Shown in pieces: positions 57,287-64,000 of a stretch of 64,000 bases of DNA (its first letter is position 1; every line of letters starts with the position of its first letter). This stretch comes from Bacteroidaceae bacterium (lineage in GTDB: Bacteria > Bacteroidota > Bacteroidia > Bacteroidales > Bacteroidaceae). A program made the position numbers and the translations under genes. The stretch lies in assembly GCA_017466065.1 (NCBI GenBank), contig JAFTUV010000009.1:92482-156481 (forward strand). Direction: 5' to 3'. A model generated the notes under the pieces. That model searched no databases and was not told where the DNA came from. It saw only the letters and a program-made list of their open reading frames with translations.

Positions 57287-58222
57287 TTAGAAGAATTTTA
57301 TTTCCTTTCCAACAATTTCGCTCAAACATAGGTTGGCAAGGCGGCTGGTTCCCAAGCGGAACAATTTATTGGTGAGCCACTCTTCGCCCAGCAACTCTTT
57401 TACTATGGTGTAATAAACGAGTGCATCGTGCACTGTGTTAATGCCTCCTGCGGGTTTAAAACCAATCTTGCGGCCGGTCTTTTGGTAATACTCCTTAATG
57501 GTGCTGCACATTACATACGCGGCCTCGGGAGTGGCTGCCGGCGACTCCTTGCCTGTTGAGGTTTTTATAAAGTCGGCACCCGAATAAATCGATAGAATCG
57601 ATGCTTTTTTAATATTCTCGGCACTCTGTAAGGCTCCTGTTTCGAGTATCACTTTAAGGTGTTTGTCGCCACACACATTTTTGAGTTCCTGTATTTCGTC
57701 GCACACGCCTTCGTAGTCGCCCGAAAGGAATTTCCCCACACTCAACACAATGTCAATCTCTGTGGCACCTTCGTGAATGGCCATTGCTGTTTCGGCTACT
57801 TTAATCTCTTGGAATGTCTGTGACGAAGGGAATCCGCCCGATACACAGGCAATTCCCACATTGTCCTCCTCTAATGTCTGGCTCACAATCTGTGCAAAAT
57901 TGGGGTACACGCATATTGCAGCAACATTTTCAAGTTCGGGAAACTCCTTGCCGAACTTGTTTACTTTCTCGGTGAATGCAAGAACACTCTCCTCACTGTC
58001 GGTACATTTTAATGTGGTGAGGTCTATGCAGTTGAATAGGAATGTCTTTACATCGAGTGTGTTATTCTCTTCAACTTTCTCACCGATAAGTTTTTTCACG
58101 GCTGCTGCAACATCGCTGTCGCAGGGTGCCGGGGTGTATTCGTTCAATACAAAGTCATATTTGCTCTCTTCTTCTACGTGGTGCTTGTGCTCTCCGCATC
58201 CACAGCTGCATTTTTCGCTCAT
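57287..58222 (-). CDS. deoC: Deoxyribose-phosphate aldolase with Cys/His-rich N-terminal tail
   Basis: 311 residues from the ATG at 58222, which overlaps the upstream stop as TGATG. The TIM-barrel aldolase shows VAAICVYPNFAQIV, VSGGFPSSQTFQEIKVAETAMAIHEGATEIDIVLSVG, LKVILETGAL and the Schiff-base lysine in GADFIKTSTGKESPAATPEAAYVM. It cleaves deoxyribose-5-phosphate to acetaldehyde and glyceraldehyde-3-phosphate in nucleoside salvage. Odd feature: the N-terminus MSEKCSCGCGEHKHHVEEE looks like a metal-binding tail and is not part of the usual DeoC fold. Confidence 0.95.
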   Translation of the reverse strand: MSEKCSCGCGEHKHHVEEESKYDFVLNEYTPAPCDSDVAAAVKKLIGEKVEENNTLDVKTFLFNCIDLTTLKCTDSEESVLAFTEKVNKFGKEFPELENVAAICVYPNFAQIVSQTLEEDNVGIACVSGGFPSSQTFQEIKVAETAMAIHEGATEIDIVLSVGKFLSGDYEGVCDEIQELKNVCGDKHLKVILETGALQSAENIKKASILSIYSGADFIKTSTGKESPAATPEAAYVMCSTIKEYYQKTGRKIGFKPAGGINTVHDALVYYTIVKELLGEEWLTNKLFRLGTSRLANLCLSEIVGKEIKFF

Positions 58223-58548
58223 CACTTTATAAGTTTAGGGTTGTTTATATGTCTTTTATTATCTCTTTTACTCTTTTTATCGAAGTTTTTTTGTAAGGCT
58301 TCGGTGAGGTCGGTTCCCGTTTGATTGGCAATGCAGATGAGTACCCACAGAACATCGGCAAGCTCATCGGCAAGTTCCTGTTTTTCGCCCTCCTTAAAGG
58401 ATTGCTCGCCATATTTTCGTGCCATAATGCGTGCAACCTCACCCACCTCCTCGGTGAGAATGGCGGTGTTGGTGAGCTCGTTGAAATAGCGCACACCATA
58501 CTCCTTTATCCAGCGGTCCACCTGTTCCTGTGCCTCTTTTATAGTCAT
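58222..58548 (-). CDS. MazG-like nucleotide pyrophosphohydrolase
   Basis: 108 residues with the MazG helix pattern: AILTEEVGEVARIMARKYGEQ (ExxE) and ELADELADVLWVLICIANQTGTDL (ExxD), the Mg-binding residues of all-alpha NTP pyrophosphatases. Single-domain members of this size remove aberrant nucleotides such as dUTP or oxidised dNTPs; the substrate is not predictable. Coupled to deoC by TGATG. Confidence 0.9.
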   Translation of the reverse strand: MTIKEAQEQVDRWIKEYGVRYFNELTNTAILTEEVGEVARIMARKYGEQSFKEGEKQELADELADVLWVLICIANQTGTDLTEALQKNFDKKSKRDNKRHINNPKLIK

Positions 58549-58634
58549 CTTAGAAGTTTTTTTGAATTTCTAAAAAATATTTTCTTAATAGAAGCCGAAT
58601 GTTTCGCCATTTTTATATTCAAAAATAGTGCCAA

Positions 58635-58680
58635 CGAGCGCAATGTAAGTTTACTTACACATTGTAAAGCGAGTGCAGCC
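58635..58680. repeat. REP-like imperfect inverted repeat between dtd and the mazG-like gene
   Basis: CAATGTAAGT (58641-58650) and ACTTACACATTG (58653-58664) form an imperfect stem, flanked by CGAGCGC on the left and GCGAGTGC on the right. The 58549-58813 gap otherwise shows only an AT-rich stretch and a short TAGCCCGCTACGCGCCC segment (about 58731-58747) with a small hairpin. No gene seen. Confidence 0.45.
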
Positions 58681-58813
58681 TATTTTCGCGTGAGTCAAAA
58701 ATGTCTGTTTCTTCCTTTTTTGCGGTTATGTAGCCCGCTACGCGCCCTTAAAAAAGAAATAAACATCCTATCCTTGCTCTATAAAATTTTGGCGATTAAA
58801 TTCAAACAACTTC

Positions 58814-59266
58814 TTACTCTCTGTTTTTAGAATCTATATATATAGTAACGGGGCCATCGTTAATTAGTTCAACCTTCATATCTGCACCGAAAATCCCCCT
58901 TTTAATCGGCTTGTTGGCGGCAATCTCCATTTCTGTACAGAATTGTTCGTATAGGGGAACCGATATTTCGGGCTTGGCGGCTTTAATGTACGAAGGGCGG
59001 TTGCCTTTCTTGGTCGATGCCATAAGTGTAAATTGGCTCACTGCAAGAATGTCGCCTCCAATATCTGTCACCGAAAGGTTCATAACTCCATTCTCGTCGT
59101 CGAACAGGCGTATGTTGGCAATCTTTTTTGTGAGCCACTCAATGTCGTTGCCGTTATCTTCGTCGCAAATGCCGACAAATACCAATAATCCTTTGTCAAT
59201 CAACGATATAATTTTGTTATCTACGGTTACCGATGCTTTTTTTACTCTCTGTATCAGTACTCTCAT
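58814..59266 (-). CDS. dtd: D-aminoacyl-tRNA deacylase
   Basis: 150 residues from the ATG at 59266 (MRVLIQRVKKASVTVDNKII); an upstream start 13 codons earlier adds only low-complexity sequence. Active-site motifs SQFTLMASTKKGNRPSYIKAAKPE and the Gly-cisPro element ELINDGPVTIYIDS are present. It hydrolyses D-amino acids (and glycine from tRNA-Ala) off tRNA. Conserved neighbour of uvrC in this order. Confidence 0.95.
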   Translation of the reverse strand: MRVLIQRVKKASVTVDNKIISLIDKGLLVFVGICDEDNGNDIEWLTKKIANIRLFDDENGVMNLSVTDIGGDILAVSQFTLMASTKKGNRPSYIKAAKPEISVPLYEQFCTEMEIAANKPIKRGIFGADMKVELINDGPVTIYIDSKNRE

Positions 59267-59319
59267 TGCTCTTTGTTTGTTTTTGTTGTTTGCTGCCGCA
59301 AACATACATAAAAAAATCC

Positions 59320-61134
59320 TTATTTGAGTGCTTCTGTCAATATTTCTGCTTTTGCACGGCCTATTATGGCGGCAATCTCCTCAACGCTGGCTCTTTTAAT
59401 ACGCTTCACGCTCTTAAAGCGTTGAAACAGAAGTTGTTTACTCTTTTTGCCAATGCCTTTTACATTGTCGAGTTCCGATGCTGTCTGTCGTTTGCTGCGC
59501 TTGTCGCGGTGGAAGGTTATTGCGAAGCGGTGCACCTCGTCCTGTATCTGTGTCATAATCTTGAACAATGCGCTGTTCTGTTTGAGTCCTATGGTTGCAT
59601 TGCCAATCATCAGTTCCGAGGTTCGGTGGCGGCCGTCTTTCACAAGGCCGGCTATGGGGATGCTCAGCCTCAATTCGTCCTCTACAACGCTGCGCAAGGC
59701 CTCCATCTGCCCTTTTCCGCCATCGGCAATAATAAGGCTTGGCAGTTCGCCTTCTTCCTCTATTATGCGGCTGTAACGTCGGCGTGCAACCTCGCGCATT
59801 GATGCATAATCGTCGGGGCCTTCCACGGTTTTTATATTATATTTGCGATAATCTTTTTTCGATGGTTTAAGTTTGCGGAACACCACACAGGCTGCCACCG
59901 CATCGCTGCCTTGTATGTTTGAGTTGTCGAAACATTCGATGGTTACGGGCAACTTTTCAAGGTGCAGTTCTTGTTGGATTTCTTTCAGCAGTCGGGTGGC
60001 TTTTTGTTCGGGGTTGAGTTTTTCTTCCTGTTTTAAACGGTCGATGCGGTATTGTTTCACATTGAGCCTTGACAGTGCCAGCAAGCGGGCCTTTTCGCCC
60101 TTCTGGGGCAGGGTGGTGCTTACGCCTTCTATTGGAAGGTCGATGGGGAAGGGGAGTATAATCTCTTTGGCTGTGCTGTTGAAACGCTCGCGCATCTCCA
60201 CTATGCCCATAGTCAATATTTCTTCGTCGCTTTCATCGAGTCTTTTTTGGTATTCAATGGTGAATGCTTGGTTTATGCAGCCGTTGGTTATGTGCAGGAA
60301 ATTTACAAAAGCGTTCTTGTCGTCGCTCTCGATTGAAAATACATCGAGGTTGCTCAATGAAGAGCTGACAACTTCGCTTCTGTTGCGGAAATTCTCGATT
60401 AGTTGGTAGCGTTCTTTTATTTTTTGCGCCCCCTCAAAATCCATTTTTTCGGCTTTTGAACGCATTTCGGCGAGCAGGGTTTCTTGTAGAATTCTAATAT
60501 CGCCTTTTAGGATAGATGATATTTCGGCGATATATTCTGAATACTCTTCTTGTGAAATTTTACCTATGCAAGGTGCGCAACAATTGTGTATCTGGTATTC
60601 CAGACAGGCGCTGAACTTTCCCTCTCTCACAGCTTCGGGTGTTATTTTAAGGTTGCAACTGCGCAGGGGGTAGAGCCCTTTTATAAGTTCGAGCAGAGCG
60701 TGCAGCGCTCCCATATTGGTGTATGGGCCGAAGTAGCGTCCTGTGTTCTTTACTATTTTCCGGGTTTTGAAAACCTTTGGAAAATAGTCGTTACTTATGC
60801 ACAGGGATGGGTAGGTCTTGTCGTCTTTGAGCAGAATATTATAGCGAGGCTTGTGCCGCTTTATGAGATTATTCTCCAAAAGCAGAGCATCGGCCTCGCT
60901 GTTTACTACAATGTAGCGTATGTCGGCAATCTTTGAAACAAGCAATTTTGTTTTTAACGATTGCTGTTCTTTGTTGAAGTATGAGGATACACGGCGTTTC
61001 AGGTTTTTGGCCTTGCCTACATAGATTATGGTGCCGCTGTCGTTAAGGTATTGATAACAGCCGGGCGAGTCGGGCAGGTTGTTTACGATGTTTTTTAAAT
61101 TTTCCTCCCGTTTTATCCTCTCCTCCTTTTTCAT
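59320..61134 (-). CDS. uvrC: UvrABC excinuclease subunit C
   Basis: 604 residues: N-terminal GIY-YIG nuclease (SPGCYQYLNDSGTIIYVGKAKNLKRRVSSYF), Cys-rich centre (LRSCNLKIT, ACLEYQIHNCCAPCIGKIS), UvrB-binding helix (LAEMRSKAEKMDFEGAQKIKERY), RNase-H-like 5'-nuclease (ECFDNSNIQGSDAVAACVVF, LIIADGGKGQMEA) and C-terminal HhH tandem (LDNVKGIGKKSKQLLFQRFKSVKRIKRA). It makes both incisions in nucleotide excision repair. 3 bases downstream of apt. Confidence 0.97.
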   Translation of the reverse strand: MKKEERIKREENLKNIVNNLPDSPGCYQYLNDSGTIIYVGKAKNLKRRVSSYFNKEQQSLKTKLLVSKIADIRYIVVNSEADALLLENNLIKRHKPRYNILLKDDKTYPSLCISNDYFPKVFKTRKIVKNTGRYFGPYTNMGALHALLELIKGLYPLRSCNLKITPEAVREGKFSACLEYQIHNCCAPCIGKISQEEYSEYIAEISSILKGDIRILQETLLAEMRSKAEKMDFEGAQKIKERYQLIENFRNRSEVVSSSLSNLDVFSIESDDKNAFVNFLHITNGCINQAFTIEYQKRLDESDEEILTMGIVEMRERFNSTAKEIILPFPIDLPIEGVSTTLPQKGEKARLLALSRLNVKQYRIDRLKQEEKLNPEQKATRLLKEIQQELHLEKLPVTIECFDNSNIQGSDAVAACVVFRKLKPSKKDYRKYNIKTVEGPDDYASMREVARRRYSRIIEEEGELPSLIIADGGKGQMEALRSVVEDELRLSIPIAGLVKDGRHRTSELMIGNATIGLKQNSALFKIMTQIQDEVHRFAITFHRDKRSKRQTASELDNVKGIGKKSKQLLFQRFKSVKRIKRASVEEIAAIIGRAKAEILTEALK

Positions 61135-61137
61135 CGG

Positions 61138-61671
61138 TTATTTACCTTCGAGAATAAGCAAACTGTCAATCTCGGCCTCGGCAGGGAATGTGTCGCGTCC
61201 TTTGAGTCCTTCAAGTTCAATGAGGAAGTTTATCATCACTTTTTTGGGATTGAGCTTCTTTACAAGGTTGTATGCAGCAAGCATTGTGCCGCCGGTTGCA
61301 AGCAGGTCATCGTGTATGAGCACAACATCATCCCCGTTTATGGCGTCTTTATGAATTTCAATAGTGTCGCGGCCATACTCTTTGCCGTAGCTTTCGCTGA
61401 TTGTCTCGGCCGGTAATTTGCCGGGCTTGCGAATGGGAACAAAGCCGGCGTTCAGTTTCACGGCAAGAGCCGATGCCATTACAAAGCCGCGCGATTCGAT
61501 GCCCACAATCTTTGTAATTCCGCTGTCTTTGTATTTTTCATAAAGGGCCTTGTCGAGCTCTTGCATACAGGCCGGGCTTTTGAATAGCGATGTTACATCT
61601 TTAAACTGTATTCCGGGGATGGGAAAGTCGGGGATGTTTCTCAAATTGGATAGTAATAATTCTTTGTTCAT
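61138..61671 (-). CDS. apt: Adenine phosphoribosyltransferase
   Basis: 177 residues. PRPP-binding VVLIHDDLLATGGTMLAAYNLV, GIESRGFVMASALAVKLNAGFVPIRKPGKLPAET and the start LRNIPDFPIPGIQFKDVTSLFKSP are diagnostic. It salvages adenine to AMP. It lies 33 bases after mnmG and 3 before uvrC. Confidence 0.96.
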   Translation of the reverse strand: MNKELLLSNLRNIPDFPIPGIQFKDVTSLFKSPACMQELDKALYEKYKDSGITKIVGIESRGFVMASALAVKLNAGFVPIRKPGKLPAETISESYGKEYGRDTIEIHKDAINGDDVVLIHDDLLATGGTMLAAYNLVKKLNPKKVMINFLIELEGLKGRDTFPAEAEIDSLLILEGK

Positions 61672-61704
61672 AGGTATGTCTTTTTATTGTTTCACGTGGA
61701 ACAT

Positions 61705-63576
61705 TTATTTTCGCACTAATACTAACAGCACATTTATGTCGCTTGGCGACACTCCGGGAATGCGGCTTGCCTGTGCAAGTGTTTCGGGATTTATTGCTGT
61801 GAGTTTTTGTCGGGCCTCGGTCGATAGTGAATCGAGTGTGTTATAGTCGAACTTGCCGCGTATGCGTATATTTTCGAGTCGCAACATACGCTCGGCCTCC
61901 TCACGCTCACGTTCAATGTAGCCTCGGTATTTTATTTCAATCTCCACTGCTTCGGTAATCTCTTCACGCTTGTCGCCGAGTTTTTCAAGCTCTTTGCTTA
62001 GTGCGTTTATGTAGGGGGCAATGGTGTTAATTGTTATTTGCGGGCGTTCGATTATAGACGAGAGTTTGCAGCCGCGAGTGAGTGGAGTGGTGCCAAGCTC
62101 TTCGAGTCCCTTGTTTATGAGGTCGGCCTTCACCGAGAAGTTCTCGATAAAGGATGTGAGTTGTTGCATTAACTTTTGTTTTTCGCACAGCAGGTTGTAT
62201 CGCTCTTCTGTTGCAAGCCCTATCTTGTGTGCTCGCGGCGTGAGGCGAACATCGGCGTTGTCGGAACGGAGCAGTATGCGATATTCGGCACGCGAGGTAA
62301 ACATTCGGTAGGGCTCGTCCACTCCTTTTGTTACAAGGTCGTCGATGAGCACGCCTATGTAGGCTTCGTTGCGGCGGAGTATGAAACTCTCTTTCCCGTC
62401 GATTTTCAGTGCGGCGTTTATGCCGGCGATTATACCCTGCCCGGCAGCCTCTTCGTAGCCGGTGGTGCCGTTTACCTGTCCGGCAAGATAGAGTCCTTCG
62501 ATTATTTTCGATTCGAGCGTGTGGTTCAGCTGGGTGGGGTCGAAGTAGTCATACTCTATTGCGTAGCCCGGGCGGTAGGCGACGGCATCTTTCAGTGCCG
62601 GAATTTTGCGCAGGGCGTTTAGTTGAATGTCCATAGGGAGCGACGAGGAGAACCCGTTTACATAAACCTCCTGCGTAGTTTCGCCTTCGGGTTCAAGGAA
62701 GAGCAGGTGGCGTTCGCGCTCGGCAAATGTCACTATTTTTGTTTCGATGCTTGGGCAGTAACGCGGACCGATGCTCTGTATCTGTCCGTTGTAGAGTGGG
62801 GAGAATTCAAGCCCGTCGCGCAGTGTTTGGTGCACCTCGGGGTTGGTGTAACAGGCCCAGCAGGGCAGTTGCTCCAATTTTCTCTCGTTGCCTAAATATG
62901 AGAAACAGTGAAAATCTTTGTCACCTTGTTGAATATCAACGAGTTGTAGGTTTATACTGCGCTTGTCGAGCCTCACGGGTGTGCCGGTTTTCATTCTTCC
63001 CACAATTACACCGTGTTTTTGTATCGATTCGGTGAGCCCTTTTGCGGCCGGCTCGGCTATGCGGCCTCCCTCGAACTGCACCTTGCCAACGTGCATCACT
63101 CCGTTGAGGAATGTTCCGGCGGTGATGATGATTGCCTTGGCTCGGAATTCGGCACCCAATTGGGTTCTAGCACCCACAGCCTTGCCGTTCTCCACTATGA
63201 GTTCGTTCACGCTATCCTGCCACATGTTGAGGTCGGGGATATTTTCGAGTGTTTCTCTCCAATATTGGCTGAACTTCATTCGGTCGCATTGTGCACGCGG
63301 GCTCCACATTGCAGGGCCCTTCGAGCGGTTGAGCATACGGAACTGGATGGATGCGCGGTCGGTAATTTGTCCCATATAACCGCCGAGTGCGTCAATTTCG
63401 CGCACAATCTGTCCTTTTGCAATGCCGCCAATGGCAGGGTTGCAGCTCATTTGCGCAATCTTGTTCATATCCATAGTTATGAGACACGTTCTTTTCCCCA
63501 GATTGGCCGCTGCTGCCGCAGCCTCGCATCCCGCGTGCCCGGCACCTATAACTAATATGTCGTACTCGAATATCAC
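61705..63576 (-). CDS. mnmG: tRNA uridine-5-carboxymethylaminomethyl modification enzyme MnmG (GidA)
   Basis: 623 residues. FAD-binding [22 protein letters not shown], the substrate region [60 protein letters not shown] and C-terminal [15 protein letters not shown]. With MnmE it modifies U34 of several tRNAs. First gene of the conserved mnmG-apt-uvrC-dtd run. Confidence 0.97.
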   Translation of the reverse strand: MIFEYDILVIGAGHAGCEAAAAAANLGKRTCLITMDMNKIAQMSCNPAIGGIAKGQIVREIDALGGYMGQITDRASIQFRMLNRSKGPAMWSPRAQCDRMKFSQYWRETLENIPDLNMWQDSVNELIVENGKAVGARTQLGAEFRAKAIIITAGTFLNGVMHVGKVQFEGGRIAEPAAKGLTESIQKHGVIVGRMKTGTPVRLDKRSINLQLVDIQQGDKDFHCFSYLGNERKLEQLPCWACYTNPEVHQTLRDGLEFSPLYNGQIQSIGPRYCPSIETKIVTFAERERHLLFLEPEGETTQEVYVNGFSSSLPMDIQLNALRKIPALKDAVAYRPGYAIEYDYFDPTQLNHTLESKIIEGLYLAGQVNGTTGYEEAAGQGIIAGINAALKIDGKESFILRRNEAYIGVLIDDLVTKGVDEPYRMFTSRAEYRILLRSDNADVRLTPRAHKIGLATEERYNLLCEKQKLMQQLTSFIENFSVKADLINKGLEELGTTPLTRGCKLSSIIERPQITINTIAPYINALSKELEKLGDKREEITEAVEIEIKYRGYIEREREEAERMLRLENIRIRGKFDYNTLDSLSTEARQKLTAINPETLAQASRIPGVSPSDINVLLVLVRK

Positions 63577-64000
63577 TCTTCCGTTTAGCTTTTATTACTA
63601 TCTGCAAATATACGCACAAACTGGCAGGAAATAACAAGTTTACTTGAATATTTTTCACACGCAATGAGTGAAGGTCGGCTCGGTGGAATCAATTGTTTAT
63701 ATTTTCATTCTTTTGTTCTTCTGTCTTTTTTATTGGGCAGACACATCGTTTTGCCCCTTCATTTGCGTTGTCTGTTGTCGTGTTTTCTTGTAGGGATGGA
63801 CCGGCGCGTCCGCCCGATTGTTTGTTGCGTCTTAAACCCCTCCTCTTTAAGAAGGAAGTTGTTTGAATTTATATCGCCGGAATTTAATTTGTTGTAAAGC
63901 ACATAAATAATAAAAAAAACGCTATATTTGCATAGTGCGATACATCTAATAATCGTCCGATGTGTGTTAATGTGTTAAATGTCAGAAATTTGTGCGAAAA
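63577..64000. other. Intergenic region at right edge, promoter for an unseen gene
   Basis: No credible gene. A minus-strand TATATTTG (plus 63605-63612) is a likely -7 element for mnmG. A plus-strand TATATTTG at 63923-63930 probably starts a transcript whose gene lies beyond the window; an ATG at 63960 is open to the edge but too short to judge. The middle (63640-63880) is T-rich and holds a 77-codon frame without family character. Confidence 0.5.

Noticed and set aside
63664..63897. 77-codon plus-strand frame after mnmG
   Set aside because: Composition follows the surrounding T-rich intergenic DNA, with no signal peptide, membrane pattern or family match that I recognise.
1..64000. CRISPR arrays, rRNA genes, riboswitches
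   Set aside because: No regularly spaced repeats, no rRNA sequence, and no recognisable FMN, TPP or cobalamin element before ribBA or elsewhere.

Overview
The window is a stretch of chromosome from a member of the Bacteroidales. This rests on the Bacteroidetes-type promoters (TTTG, a 19-20 base spacer, TAnnTTTG), the families present (WbqC, DUF1573 lipoprotein, fused nucleoside-recognition protein, TRL-like lipoproteins, a PorZ-like propeller protein, T9SS-type C-terminal domain) and conserved gene runs such as mnmG-apt-uvrC-dtd-mazG-deoC. I cannot resolve family or genus. Most of it is ordinary core genome; the accessory material lies in the first 26 kb.

Layout. 0-2 kb: lepB (5' end outside) and a wbqC-family gene. 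2-7.1 kb: a markedly AT-rich island with a DUF1573 lipoprotein, a frame-broken cysteine-rich lipoprotein, two tandem paralogous ~110-residue proteins, an ABC-type ATPase and an O-antigen-ligase/TPR protein. It starts at the 3' end of wbqC, and a diverged second copy of that 3' end lies at its right edge. 7.1-8.1 kb: a small outer-membrane protein gene. 8.1-14.2 kb: a BlaI / BlaR1-type M56 protease / giant MG2-Sel1 protein operon, bounded on the left by an orphan proA 3'-end fossil and on the right by intact proA. 14.2-17.4 kb: proCBA. 17.4-26.3 kb: a BIG2/T9SS-signal protein, two inverted copies of a TRL-like lipoprotein gene, fcl-gmd (GDP-fucose synthesis) and a TolC/HlyD/MFS efflux operon. 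26.3-39.4 kb: VanZ, CYTH, prfB, M20 deacylase, ybeY, nucleoside-recognition protein, ruvB, flippase, tRNA-Met(CAT), START-like protein, lptF/G, ribBA, aminotransferase. 39.4-40.05 kb: a long AT-rich non-coding region with a row of DnaA-box-like motifs and an apparent GC-skew change, a candidate replication origin. 40-64 kb: PorZ-like protein, rdgB, yitT, leuS, mutS, catalase, lgt, ychF, polA, polyprenyl synthetase, deoC, mazG-like, dtd, uvrC, apt, mnmG.

The most interesting signals are: (1) three promoters (about 7.2, 17.5 and 26.25 kb) sharing a tandem TTAACA box, a G7-G8 tract, a conserved 21-base spacer and TAnnTTTG, upstream of the small OMP, the BIG2+TRL pair and the second TRL gene, so apparently a regulon with a possible slippage switch; (2) two neighbouring accessory segments each bounded by a diverged duplicate of a host gene 3' end; (3) the unrecognised four-gene cassette at 3.17-5.49 kb; and (4) the candidate oriC. 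All assignments come from reading the sequence; no database search was run.
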